Shown one piece after another: positions 46,438-55,218 of a DNA stretch of 64,000 nt; positions within the stretch are counted from its first letter, which is position 1, and every line of letters starts with the position of its first letter. Source of the stretch: Zymomonas mobilis subsp. pomaceae ATCC 29192 (lineage in GTDB: Bacteria > Pseudomonadota > Alphaproteobacteria > Sphingomonadales > Sphingomonadaceae); NCBI RefSeq assembly GCF_000218875.1, contig NC_015709.1:992001-1056000 (forward strand), written 5' to 3'. The notes below the pieces were generated by a model. It was given only the letters and a program-made list of their open reading frames with translations. It was not told where the DNA came from and made no database searches. A program made the position numbers and the translations under genes.

Positions 46438-47217
46438 TTAGTCGTCTAACTGGCCAAGATTGACCGCAGCATACTTACCGCGACGATCTACTTCTAATTC
46501 GAAGGTAAGACGATCACCTTCGTTAAGGCTAGGAAGACCAGCACGTTCAACAGCAGAGATATGAACGAAAGCATCGGGCTGTCCATCATCGCGCTGAATG
46601 AAACCGAAGCCCTTCATCGCGTTGAAGAATTTTACAGTACCGCTGGATTTTTCACCCGTTAACTGGCGCTGTGGGCCACCGCTACGTGCGCCACCAAATT
46701 CACCACCGCTGCTACGAGGTGCAGAGGATTCCGTGATGGGTAAAGGTTCACCTTCAATACCCAGATTGGTAGCCGAAACACGACCACCACGATCAACCAA
46801 GGTAAAGCTTAAAGGCTGACCTTCTGCAAGACCAGTGAGGCCTGCCTGCTCCACAGCAGAGATATGAACAAAAACATCTTCACCGCCATCATCACGGACG
46901 ATGAAACCGAAACCCTTCTGGGCATTAAAAAATTTTACAACGCCGGTGCCTTCACCCACGACCTGGGGAGGCATACCACCGCCACCACCGCCGCCGCCAC
47001 GGCCGCCGCGGAAACCGCCGCCGCCACCTGCACCGCCGCCGAAGCGGTCACCACCGCCGAAACGATCACCACCACCAAAGCGGTCACCACCGCCAAAACC
47101 ACCGCCGCCGAAACGGTCACCACCACCATAATTACTACTATAGGATTCATCGCCACCGAAACTGTCACGTTTATCACGGCCGCCACGCTGGCCACGTCTG
47201 CCTCTATCGAAACTCAT
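46438..47217 (-). CDS. Cold-shock protein with two CSDs and glycine-rich RGG-like N-terminus
   Basis: From ATG 47217 the protein has 259 residues. The first 85 are a low-complexity region of GGGDRFGGG repeats, RGG and GRGGG. Two cold-shock domains follow, each with the RNA-binding RNP1/RNP2 motifs: GVVKFFNAQKGFGFIVRDDG with DVFVHISAVE, and GTVKFFNAMKGFGFIQRDDG with DAFVHISAVE. They bind single-stranded RNA or DNA; such proteins act as RNA chaperones. The open frame extends 32 codons upstream, but MSFDRGRRG is the usual family start. AAGGG lies close before it. The 236-base region upstream probably includes a leader RNA. Confidence 0.9.
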   Translation of the reverse strand: MSFDRGRRGQRGGRDKRDSFGGDESYSSNYGGGDRFGGGGFGGGDRFGGGDRFGGGDRFGGGAGGGGGFRGGRGGGGGGGGMPPQVVGEGTGVVKFFNAQKGFGFIVRDDGGEDVFVHISAVEQAGLTGLAEGQPLSFTLVDRGGRVSATNLGIEGEPLPITESSAPRSSGGEFGGARSGGPQRQLTGEKSSGTVKFFNAMKGFGFIQRDDGQPDAFVHISAVERAGLPSLNEGDRLTFELEVDRRGKYAAVNLGQLDD

Positions 47218-47489
47218 GCCCTTAAATACTTTCTTGGTTCGTCCAACTTCAATTCCGGGCATGCATCGAACGAGAGACACATACCCTGCCGCACCGACCG
47301 CTCGGCACAACACACACTCTCTTTACCGATAAAACGTTATAACTGCGAGTAGTTTCCACACCAATCTATTAAATATATTAATAATTAAGACGAAAGGAGT
47401 GATTAAAGAGATTAAAATGCCTTCCACTATGGCCTAATACCCCCTGATATGGCTTGAGACAGGCGCCGCTTAGTTCTATGCCGCTTGTC

Positions 47490-48107
47490 ATGACTGTTTA
47501 TTTTCATGAAGAAGATTTACCGAAAGACGCGCTTTCTGAAGGTTCAGTAGCGGTCGATACGGAAACAATGGGACTTATTACACGCCGAGATCGGTTATGT
47601 GTTGTCCAGATTTCAGATGGTAAGGGTGATCAACATCTCGTGCGATTCGCACCGGATAGCGATTATAGCGCTCCTAATTTGAAAGCGGTATTAGGCGATC
47701 CTAATCGACTTAAAATTTATCATTTCGGTCGTTTTGATATCGCAGCGATTCTTTACTATCTCGGGGTGATGGCTGCCCCAGTTTATTGCACAAAAATTGC
47801 TTCAAAACTGGTCAGAACCTATACTGATCGTCACGGACTAAAAGAATTAGTCCGAGAATTATTAAGCCACGATATATCGAAACAACAGCAATGCTCTGAT
47901 TGGGGTGGCCCTCATTTATCTGATCCGCAAAGAGAATATGCGGCTTCCGATGTGCGTTTTCTGCATGCTTTGAAAGAAAAACTTGATATTCGTCTGAAAC
48001 GGGAAAAACGTGAAGCCTTAGCCCAAGCGTGTTTTGATTTTCTACCAACACGGGCTGAACTTGATATTGCGGGTTGGGCAGACGCTGATATTTTCGCCCA
48101 TATGTAG
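47490..48107 (+). CDS. RNase D-like 3'-5' exonuclease
   Basis: About 205 residues from ATG 47490. The DEDD exonuclease motifs are present: SVAVDTETMGL (Exo I, D and E), KIYHFGRFDIAAI (Exo II) and the C-terminal QREYAASDVRFLHAL (Exo III, Y and D). There is no HRDC domain, so it is the short version (RNase D-like) common in alphaproteobacteria. The frame is open from a TTG at 47454 and another ATG at 47478, so the start is uncertain. It precedes lptC by 18 bases, a conserved order. Confidence 0.9.
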   Translation: MTVYFHEEDLPKDALSEGSVAVDTETMGLITRRDRLCVVQISDGKGDQHLVRFAPDSDYSAPNLKAVLGDPNRLKIYHFGRFDIAAILYYLGVMAAPVYCTKIASKLVRTYTDRHGLKELVRELLSHDISKQQQCSDWGGPHLSDPQREYAASDVRFLHALKEKLDIRLKREKREALAQACFDFLPTRAELDIAGWADADIFAHM

Positions 48108-48125
48108 AATTAATCCCATTTTAGG

Positions 48126-48788
48126 ATGGTCGCTTTAGGATTACGTATATCGGTCATGGTTTCTTCAGACCAACTAATAGGACGTCGATGGGCGTTGGCA
48201 GGAAGCCACCATGACCGAATAATTCATATTCTTAGAATTATTCTGCCGATAGGTATATTTATTGTCATTGTTTTGATGGTGATCACGCCTTTGATTGGCA
48301 GAAAAGATTTAAGCTTTGTGTTATCTCGAGACCATATAGCAGCGACTAAAGAGCGGATGAATCTTAGAAAAGCTATCTATCGTGGGCATGATGATCGCAA
48401 ACGGGCTTTTGAACTAAGGGCCGAATCCGCTATTCAACCTGATTCCAGTAACCCTCAATTGTGGCTTACAGATCTTATTGCTGAAATTCAGCTAGATAGT
48501 GGACCAGCCACGGTAAAAGCGCCCCACGGACGCTATAATATGGATACCAATATCCTAATCATAGATGGACCAACTGAATTAGTTATGGCTAATGGCTATC
48601 ATGTCAATGGACGAGATGTGACTATCGATCTTGATAAAAGACTTATAACGAGTAATCGTCCTGTTACAGGACGGACACCCACAGGTAGTTTTCAAGGTGA
48701 AAATATTAACGTTGATCTGATCAATGGCACAGCTACATTAGAAGGTCGGACACATACTCATTTTGACCGCCGGTCAGGAGATAAATAA
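48126..48788 (+). CDS. lptC: LPS export protein LptC
   Basis: The bitopic inner-membrane part of the lipopolysaccharide export machine. The 220 residues have a cytoplasmic N-terminus, one membrane helix (about 34-58: LRIILPIGIFIVIVLMVI) and a periplasmic beta-jellyroll part with the LptC pattern (AIYRGHDDRKRAFELRAESA and ATVKAPHGRYNM, the latter typical). The ATG at 48126 lies directly after AGG; an internal ATG at 48156 is possible. Its stop overlaps the lptA start by one base (TAATG), so the two are coupled. Confidence 0.92.
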   Translation: MVALGLRISVMVSSDQLIGRRWALAGSHHDRIIHILRIILPIGIFIVIVLMVITPLIGRKDLSFVLSRDHIAATKERMNLRKAIYRGHDDRKRAFELRAESAIQPDSSNPQLWLTDLIAEIQLDSGPATVKAPHGRYNMDTNILIIDGPTELVMANGYHVNGRDVTIDLDKRLITSNRPVTGRTPTGSFQGENINVDLINGTATLEGRTHTHFDRRSGDK

Positions 48789-49348
48789 TGCCCGCTGGCC
48801 CAAGGTCTTTTTTTTCACTTTGTGCTTTTATTATTTCTTTAATTGGTACTAATCTTCTGATTAGCCCTTTATCCGCCCAAGGCTTTCGTCATCACGATAC
48901 CAATGCCCCCATTGATATTGATGCAGATCATAATGAAGTACTTTATAAAGCCAATCGGGCTATTTACTCTGGGCATGTTCGGGCAAAACAAGCCGATATG
49001 ACGATTACAGCGGAGTATGTTCGTATTGCTTATACGATGCCGCCAGCCAAATCAGGCGGCGAAAGCTCACCCCAAATTCAAAGGCTAGATGCGTCTGGTG
49101 GGGTTACTATCCAAACCCCTGACGAGATGGCTAAAGGCGACATCGGCATTTATGATGTTGTACGCCGGTTAATAACCTTAATCGGAAAGGTAGAAATGGT
49201 AAGAGGTGATTCTGTTGTCCATGGTGGACGTTTGATCATTGACCTTAATACCGGGAAAGGTACCGTAGATGGTAGTGCAGTGGGACCTTCCAATAGTCAA
49301 AACAAAGGTCGTGTGACAGGACATTTTGTTGTGCCGCCCGCAAAATAA
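48788..49348 (+). CDS. lptA: LPS export periplasmic protein LptA
   Basis: The 186 residues have a signal peptide (hydrophobic stretch about 9-25, cleavage after SAQG) and an OstA/LptA jellyroll with IDIDADHNEVLYKANRAIYSG, VRAKQADMTITAEYVRI and the ending MVRGDSVVHGGRLIIDL. It carries LPS across the periplasm between LptC and the outer-membrane LptD. It is coupled to lptC by a one-base overlap. A 223-base AT-rich gap separates it from lptB, longer than usual. Confidence 0.93.
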   Translation: MPAGPRSFFSLCAFIISLIGTNLLISPLSAQGFRHHDTNAPIDIDADHNEVLYKANRAIYSGHVRAKQADMTITAEYVRIAYTMPPAKSGGESSPQIQRLDASGGVTIQTPDEMAKGDIGIYDVVRRLITLIGKVEMVRGDSVVHGGRLIIDLNTGKGTVDGSAVGPSNSQNKGRVTGHFVVPPAK

Positions 49349-49468
49349 CGTAATCGAAATTCGATAAATGAAGATAAAAGGTAAATATAAAGTAAAATAT
49401 TCAAAGACATAATATATCTTATTTAAATAATATTAATTTTTAATAAAAATATTAATATAAATTATTTT

Positions 49469-49494
49469 AATATTAAATTTATAAATTTAATATT
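49469..49494. repeat. 26-bp perfect palindrome between lptA and lptB
   Basis: The sequence AATATTAAATTTA at 49469-49481 and its mirror TAAATTTAATATT at 49482-49494 form an exact 26-bp palindrome of only A and T, followed by TTTTT. It lies in the middle of the 223-base gap. It may be an A/T-only hairpin, a partial terminator or a binding site. Confidence 0.55.
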
Positions 49495-49571
49495 TTTTAG
49501 TTATATTTATATAATAATGTGTAAAGTAATAACGGCACCATAATTATATTATTTTTATTTTTTTCCTTAAT

Positions 49572-50366
49572 ATGGATTTCAAGATGAACCCTGATCATAG
49601 ACCTAAGGACACCCTTTCCTCAGAAATATATGAGGTCGGTACATCTCAGGGTTTGTCGATTATTTCGATTGCGAAATCGTATGATCACCGTCAGGTTTTA
49701 GCAGATGTGTCCTTAAATGTAGGACGTGGTGAGGTAGTGGGCCTATTAGGCCCCAATGGTGCAGGTAAAACGACCTGTTTTTATTCTGTGATGGGGTTGG
49801 TCAAACCTGATGCGGGACGCATTTTACTGGATGGCCATGATATTACAGGTTTGGCAATGTATCGGAGGGCAATTTTAGGTCTTGGCTATCTACCCCAGGA
49901 AACCTCTATTTTCCGCGGCCTCTCTGTCGCGCAAAATATTGATTGTGTGCTGGAACTTCATTATCCTGATAAAAAAGCCCGTAAAGAAAGATTAGATCAG
50001 CTTTTATCCGAATTTCATCTAACTAAACTTTACGATTCTCCGGCAATGGCTCTTTCGGGTGGTGAAAGGCGACGCTGCGAGATTGCACGCGCTTTGGCAG
50101 CGAATCCCTCTATTATGCTACTGGACGAACCTTTTGCTGGTATTGATCCCATCTCAATATCCGATATCCGAGATTTGATTGAAGATCTTTCTAATCGGGG
50201 TATTGGGGTTTTGATTACCGATCATAATGTCCGAGAAATGCTTGATATCGTTAATCGGGCTTGTATTATCTACGATGGTAGGGTGTTATTCCAAGGCAAT
50301 CCAGAAGCGCTTGTCGCTGATGAAAATGTGCGACGGCTCTATCTTGGTGAAGATTTTACGCTTTAG
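49572..50366 (+). CDS. lptB: LPS export ABC transporter ATP-binding protein LptB
   Basis: The 264 residues are an ABC ATPase with Walker A GPNGAGKTT, signature ALSGGERRRCEIARALA, Walker B IMLLDEPFAGIDP and the switch histidine in TDHNVREML. The LptB-specific Q-loop region YLPQETSIFRGLSVAQNI is present. It powers LptFG in extraction of LPS. The N-terminus has about 25 extra residues before IISIAKSY; an internal ATG at 49584 is possible. It is followed 46 bases later by rpoN. Confidence 0.95.
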   Translation: MDFKMNPDHRPKDTLSSEIYEVGTSQGLSIISIAKSYDHRQVLADVSLNVGRGEVVGLLGPNGAGKTTCFYSVMGLVKPDAGRILLDGHDITGLAMYRRAILGLGYLPQETSIFRGLSVAQNIDCVLELHYPDKKARKERLDQLLSEFHLTKLYDSPAMALSGGERRRCEIARALAANPSIMLLDEPFAGIDPISISDIRDLIEDLSNRGIGVLITDHNVREMLDIVNRACIIYDGRVLFQGNPEALVADENVRRLYLGEDFTL

Positions 50367-50412
50367 CATCTGTGTCTAAAACCCGATAAGCTAACAGGAG
50401 CGAGATTAAAGG

Positions 50413-51936
50413 TTGCTGAGTCCAAGACTCGACATTCGACAAAGCCAGTCTCTGGTAATGACGCCGCAGCTACAGCAGGCGATCCGTTTGCTCGCGCTAT
50501 CCAATCTTGAAATAGAAACCTTCATCGCGGAAGAATTAAACAGTAATCCCTTGCTTGAAACTAACAGCGAGGGTGACAGCGATGGCGGGGGCAACAGCAC
50601 AGAAAATGAAGGCAGAGAAGAACAACTTTCATCCATAGACACCCCTTCTGATAATAGCCTGACAGACTATAATCTTCAGGAAACGGCTCTGGATGCCGAT
50701 TATACACAAGATGTTTTCCATCACGACAGTGTAGCAGATAGTCCTGAACCTTCCGGCAACCCAAGCGGGCTTGATGGTAGTTTAGGGCTTAATACAGGTA
50801 GCGGTAGTTCTAGCTACGAAGGTGCGGATAAAGAACTTCCCGATAACCATCAAGAAAGCTTGGCTGACCATCTCGAACATCAGGCAAGATTATGTTTTTC
50901 TGGTGATGCCTTAGCCGTAGCCTGCCATATGATCGACCTTATTGATGAGGCCGGCTATCTGACAGAACCGATAAAGGCCATTGCCGAACATCTCAATGCT
51001 TCAGAAGAAGAAATTCTGGGCATCTTGAAGGTCATTCAAAGTTTTGATCCGACTGGGGTAGGTGCAAGAAATCTGGCAGAATGTCTGATGCTACAGGCAC
51101 AAGAAGCAGATCGTCTTGATCCTGCGATGAAAAAATTAATTGCCAATCTGGAATGGCTATCACGTGGGGCTTTCACACGTTTAAAAAAACTATGTCAGGT
51201 AGATGATGAAGATTTTGCCGACATGGTGCAGGAATTACAAAATTATAACCCCAAGCCCGGTCTAAAATTCGGCTCTTCCCCAATTCAGTCGGTCGTACCT
51301 GATATATTTATCAAACGCGTCAAAGATGGTTGGGCCATTGAACTGAATAATGCCACGCTCCCTAAATTATTAGTGAACAGAGATTATTATACAGAATTAA
51401 AAGCTCATCAAAATGATCGTTCGGAACGTGAATGGCTGGATGAAAAGCTTGCAAGCGCTAATTGGTTAATCCGAGCCTTGGATCAGCGGGCGCGTACCAT
51501 TATCAAAGTAACTAAGGCTATTGTCCAATATCAAGAAGGCTTCTTTCTGCATGGTATTGAACAATTAAAACCCTTAACTTTACGTCAAGTTGCGGAAACT
51601 ATTGATATGCATGAATCAACGGTCAGCCGCGTCACAAACAATAAGTATTTTTCAAGTGCGCAAGGTATGTTTGAACTGAAATATCTCTTTTCAAGTGGTA
51701 TTCAGTCAAATGGTTCCGAAGAAGGCGCGGCGGCTGAAGCCGTTAAAAGCCACATCGCCCGCTTTATTGCGCAAGAAGGGGAAAAAGTTCTCTCTGATGA
51801 TAAGCTGGTAGAGCTGTTAAAAGAGAAAGGATTTGCCATTGCACGGCGGACTGTCGCTAAATATCGGGAGGCGATCGGTCTGGGCTCATCCGTACAAAGA
51901 CGGCGGCAAAAAGCTATTAATCCTTCTAAAAAATAG
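50413..51936 (+). CDS. rpoN: RNA polymerase sigma-54 factor
   Basis: The 507 residues begin with the region I activator-interaction motif LSPRLDIRQSQSLVMTPQLQQAI, quoted in part, from a TTG start codon at 50413. AGGAG lies 12 bases upstream. A long acidic region II (about 50-150) follows, then the core-binding region with GVGARNLAECLMLQA and, at the C-terminus, the DNA-binding HTH (TLRQVAETIDMHESTVSRV) and the RpoN box ARRTVAKYRE. Sigma-54 needs enhancer-binding activators; none is seen in this window. The usual downstream gene hpf is missing here. Confidence 0.96.
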   Translation: MLSPRLDIRQSQSLVMTPQLQQAIRLLALSNLEIETFIAEELNSNPLLETNSEGDSDGGGNSTENEGREEQLSSIDTPSDNSLTDYNLQETALDADYTQDVFHHDSVADSPEPSGNPSGLDGSLGLNTGSGSSSYEGADKELPDNHQESLADHLEHQARLCFSGDALAVACHMIDLIDEAGYLTEPIKAIAEHLNASEEEILGILKVIQSFDPTGVGARNLAECLMLQAQEADRLDPAMKKLIANLEWLSRGAFTRLKKLCQVDDEDFADMVQELQNYNPKPGLKFGSSPIQSVVPDIFIKRVKDGWAIELNNATLPKLLVNRDYYTELKAHQNDRSEREWLDEKLASANWLIRALDQRARTIIKVTKAIVQYQEGFFLHGIEQLKPLTLRQVAETIDMHESTVSRVTNNKYFSSAQGMFELKYLFSSGIQSNGSEEGAAAEAVKSHIARFIAQEGEKVLSDDKLVELLKEKGFAIARRTVAKYREAIGLGSSVQRRRQKAINPSKK

Positions 51937-51976
51937 CCGTTTTACGAAGAAATTGCTTAAAAAATAACCGAGCGAT

Positions 51977-52006
51977 AAAAAGCCCGACCTAATAAAAGGC
52001 CGGGCT
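51977..52006. terminator. Terminator between rpoN and metK
   Basis: AGCCCG at 51981-51986 pairs with CGGGCT at 52001-52006, with CCT/AGG inside. The reverse strand has four T residues next to it (A run at 51977-51980), right for metK. It may also stop rpoN, though the T run on that side is weak. Confidence 0.8.
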
Positions 52007-52027
52007 CTCTTCATTGTTTTTTAAAGC

Positions 52028-53206
52028 TTACTCAGCGAGTTCTTTTTTCAAAGCCTCTACTAAATCGAGTTTTTCCCAAGGGAAAAAATCACCTTCAGAT
52101 TTACGACCAAAATGGCCATAAGCGGCTGAAGGTTTATAAATCGGTTTATTCAAGCCCAAATGCGTCCGAATACCTTTGGGGGTTAGACGAACCAGTTTTG
52201 GTAGAACGGCTTCAATTTTGGCTTCATCGACCTTACCCGTTCCATGTGTATCCACATAAAGAGATAAAGGCTCGGCAACACCGATGGCATAAGAAAGCTG
52301 AATGGTTACCTTTTTCGCAAGACCAGCCGCCACTATATTTTTAGCCAGATAGCGGGAAATATAAGCAGCCGAACGGTCAACCTTTGTGGGATCTTTACCC
52401 GAAAAAGCACCGCCACCATGAGGGGCAGCACCACCATATGTATCCACAATAATTTTACGACCGGTTAAACCTGCATCACCATCAGGGCCACCAATTTCAA
52501 ATAAACCCGTCGGGTTGACAAAAATGGCCTTATCTTCAGGCATCCAACCTGCCGGAAGAACGTCAGCATAAACGGACTTTACATATTCACGAAGCTTGGC
52601 CTGACCTTCTTTCGAACTCAAGGCAGGGCTGTGTTGAGTCGATAAGACCAACGCCGCTGCTTTAACAGGAACCCCATTTTCATAGACTAAGGTAACCTGA
52701 CTTTTGGCATCAGGTTCTAAAAAATCTACCTTTTTCTGGTGGCGATCCTGAGCCAGTCGTTCTAAAATGCGATGGGCATAATAAAGCGTAGCAGGCATTA
52801 AATCGGGGGTTTCATCGGTAGCAAAACCGAACATAATACCCTGATCGCCAGCGCCTTCGTCTTTATCTTGGCCTTCATCGACACCTTGGGCAATATCCGC
52901 AGACTGTTCATGAAGATGATTAGAAAAAGAAGCCGTTCGCCAATCGAAACCGGTTTGTTCATATCCAATCGCACGGACAGTATCACGAACTACTTTTTCG
53001 ATTTCTGCTTCACTGACAGGGACAGACGAACGAACTTCACCGCCCAGAATAATGCGCTGTGTGGTGACTAACGTCTCACAGGCAACACGGGCTTCTGGAT
53101 CGCGCGACAGATATAAATCAACGATAGCATCGGAAATCTGATCCGCAACTTTATCGGGATGGCCTTCGGACACACTCTCAGAGGTGAACAGGTAGTTGCT
53201 ACGCAT
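52028..53206 (-). CDS. metK: S-adenosylmethionine synthetase
   Basis: It makes S-adenosylmethionine from methionine and ATP. The 392 residues start with [20 protein letters not shown], a typical start, and contain [14 protein letters not shown], the P-loop-like [19 protein letters not shown] and the C-terminal [15 protein letters not shown]. It is downstream of lnt on the same strand with a 187-base gap containing a long hairpin; a separate promoter is likely. Confidence 0.97.
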   Translation of the reverse strand: MRSNYLFTSESVSEGHPDKVADQISDAIVDLYLSRDPEARVACETLVTTQRIILGGEVRSSVPVSEAEIEKVVRDTVRAIGYEQTGFDWRTASFSNHLHEQSADIAQGVDEGQDKDEGAGDQGIMFGFATDETPDLMPATLYYAHRILERLAQDRHQKKVDFLEPDAKSQVTLVYENGVPVKAAALVLSTQHSPALSSKEGQAKLREYVKSVYADVLPAGWMPEDKAIFVNPTGLFEIGGPDGDAGLTGRKIIVDTYGGAAPHGGGAFSGKDPTKVDRSAAYISRYLAKNIVAAGLAKKVTIQLSYAIGVAEPLSLYVDTHGTGKVDEAKIEAVLPKLVRLTPKGIRTHLGLNKPIYKPSAAYGHFGRKSEGDFFPWEKLDLVEALKKELAE

Positions 53207-53273
53207 AGAAAAAGGATTTTCCTTATCTGTTAGTATAAAAATGAAGCCAGCCTGATGGTTTCCCGATCAGAAA

Positions 53274-53314
53274 GACAGAAAAAATATTCACAGCTAATGT
53301 GATTTTTTTCTGTC
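53274..53314 (-). promoter_or_regulatory. Hairpin in the metK leader / after lnt
   Basis: GACAGAAAAAAAT pairs with ATTTTTTCTGTC around an inner CACA-TTAGC-TGTG hairpin (reverse strand, 53314 down to 53274, one bulge). It lies 68 bases before the metK start and 80 after the lnt stop. It may terminate lnt or be a leader element of metK. I could not match it to any SAM riboswitch class by eye. Confidence 0.5.
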
Positions 53315-53393
53315 GCAGAGGCAAGCCCCATTCCTCAACCACAACTTACAAAACAATGGCGTATAAAGATATAAAGCTTTCCTTATATCTAAC

Positions 53394-54977
53394 TTAGCGG
53401 GCCTTAATACGCCCTAATAGCGTAATGAGCAACAGACTCATCGCAAAAATCAAGGAAATGCGATTCCCGTAACGGGCAAAAAAAGTGGGTTGCATGGCGG
53501 GGGGGACGACAACAGATAACCGCCCTGCTCTATTAACGGGTAACTGGTCGATAATATGTCCTTCCGCATCTATTAGAGCAGAAATGCCTGTCGAAGTCGC
53601 TCGGGCTATGGGTAACCCTTCCTCAATAGCACGTAATCTAGCTTGGGCCAGATGCTGGGGCGGACCAGAAACACCAAACCAACTATCATTGGATAAATTG
53701 AAGATAAAATCAGGGCGATGAAATCGGTCAACAACGCGCCCCGAAAAAACAATTTCGTAGCAAATCTGGATACCGACTGAACCAAAATCCTTAAAATTAA
53801 AGCTTTCTGCCCCCGGTCCAGGAATGAAATCAAGGTCGCCGGGGACTAAACGCGCTAATCCTAAATAAGAGGCCCAATGCCGAAATGGCATAAATTCTCC
53901 AAAAGGCACCAGATTAGCCTTATCATAGCGTTTTACTAATATCCCTTTTGCATTCAGGACAAATAAACTATTACGAACCGCTATAATTCGGCCTTCATCA
54001 TTGCTAACAAGGGCGTCTCCCCCCAGCAATAACAAGTCACGCGGGGCTAGAATTTCACTCAGATGCGTGCGCGTAAAAGGGTCTTCTTCTAAATAGGTTT
54101 GAACAGCATCTTCAGGCCATAAAATCATTCTGGGATAAGGCTCGGCTTTTCCCGAAAGGCGGGTGAAAATCGCCGCATGGCGTGCCTGATACCGTGTATC
54201 GGCTTTTTCATCCTGAGGTATATTAGGTTGAACAATAACGAGATGTATCAGCTTTTTATCCGACCATAACCAGCGAACATCGTAACCCGCGATAAGCGTC
54301 CAAGCAACAATTGGCATTATTATTAATATAGCAGGCAGAAATCGTGACCATCCTTGTGCTGGAAAAAGCCGCTTCGTACGGTTTGGAAATATAATCTCGT
54401 ATAAGGAAAGCAGTGCACCGGCCACAAGAATGGCCATTGCCGACAAAGCATAGCTACCAATCCAACGGGCTATTTCCGCTACAGGTAAAAGATTGAGCCA
54501 AATAACCCCTAAAGGATTCCATGGAAATCCGGCAAAAAGCCAAGATTTTATCCATTCACTTATCGTCCAGCATCCAGCGACCACAAGCGTCCAGCGCCAA
54601 ATGGGTATGGTGGAGAGATTAGCTCTTTTCCACGCTGAAAAAGGCGAATGTACTGCGGCTATAAAATATCGGGCAGCTAATGTTCCCAAAGCCAGATAGC
54701 AGGATAAATAACAGGAGAGTAAAGGAACAGCGATGAAGCCAAGCCATGAAGGCATATTGGCTTGATGCGTGAAAGCCTGCGCAATCCAATCCAATCCTAA
54801 CCAAAAATAGCCAAAGGCAAAGAACCAACCGAGAAAAAATACTTGTCGGTTCGTTTTAGATTGCCGCAATAAGGCGAGCCATAAAGCCAGTGCTACGAAG
54901 GACAAGGGCCATAAATTATAAGGCTGTAATCCGAAAGCAGCCCCAAGACCAGAAAGAAAAGCAAGAATCCATATCAC
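53394..54977 (-). CDS. lnt: Apolipoprotein N-acyltransferase
   Basis: It adds the third acyl chain to lipoproteins in the inner membrane. The 527 residues have an N-terminal membrane part with about six helices (residues 1-225) and a periplasmic nitrilase domain with the catalytic set: glutamate in LWPEDAVQTYL, lysine in YDKANLVPFGEFMPF and cysteine in VGIQICYEIVFSG. The final helix is near the C-terminus. It is upstream of metK on the same strand. Confidence 0.95.
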   Translation of the reverse strand: MIWILAFLSGLGAAFGLQPYNLWPLSFVALALWLALLRQSKTNRQVFFLGWFFAFGYFWLGLDWIAQAFTHQANMPSWLGFIAVPLLSCYLSCYLALGTLAARYFIAAVHSPFSAWKRANLSTIPIWRWTLVVAGCWTISEWIKSWLFAGFPWNPLGVIWLNLLPVAEIARWIGSYALSAMAILVAGALLSLYEIIFPNRTKRLFPAQGWSRFLPAILIIMPIVAWTLIAGYDVRWLWSDKKLIHLVIVQPNIPQDEKADTRYQARHAAIFTRLSGKAEPYPRMILWPEDAVQTYLEEDPFTRTHLSEILAPRDLLLLGGDALVSNDEGRIIAVRNSLFVLNAKGILVKRYDKANLVPFGEFMPFRHWASYLGLARLVPGDLDFIPGPGAESFNFKDFGSVGIQICYEIVFSGRVVDRFHRPDFIFNLSNDSWFGVSGPPQHLAQARLRAIEEGLPIARATSTGISALIDAEGHIIDQLPVNRAGRLSVVVPPAMQPTFFARYGNRISLIFAMSLLLITLLGRIKAR

Positions 54978-55054
54978 AAATTCAGCCTATCTCAACAGTG
55001 CAAGAAAAAGGCAAGGAAGATTATATCTTATATCAAATCCATCTTCTCTTTCTC

Positions 55055-55145
55055 ACTTTATAGACTGGATATTCTATTTTCAGGCCATGTGGAAAAAAAG
55101 ATTCTCAATCAGGCCAGCCACATCCTGATTATATTTTCTATTTTG
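55055..55145 (-). pseudogene. Remnant of an RND efflux pump gene
   Basis: On the reverse strand, 55104 down to 55057 reads ESFFPHGLKIEYPVYK. The intact pump in this window has EPFFPHGLKIEYPVDT (near 40.24-40.29 kb). I count 40 identical bases of 48, with most changes in third codon positions. Similarity continues weakly upstream to about 55145 with a frameshift. The fragment has no start, so it is the debris of a second pump gene, 40 times smaller than the original. Confidence 0.78.
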
Positions 55146-55149
55146 TTTT

Positions 55150-55180
55150 CAAGTTGTCAGTATTTTCCAAGTTGTCAGTA
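55150..55180. repeat. 13-bp direct repeat
   Basis: CAAGTTGTCAGTA occurs at 55150-55162 and again at 55168-55180, spaced by 18 bases start to start. It lies next to the RND remnant, after the ccmB stop. A short local duplication is the simplest explanation. Confidence 0.7.
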
Positions 55181-55218
55181 AAAGCGACTATTCATCAGAC
55201 ACATCATCCTATTAGAGA

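Noticed and set aside
46864-47352. Long open frames opposite the cold-shock gene (alanine/threonine-rich and proline-rich)
   Set aside because: They are antisense shadows of the glycine-rich coding region; composition follows from GGC and GGT codons read in reverse.
53207-53393. SAM riboswitch upstream of metK
   Set aside because: I could not find the conserved core of known SAM or SAH classes; kept only as an unexplained hairpin.
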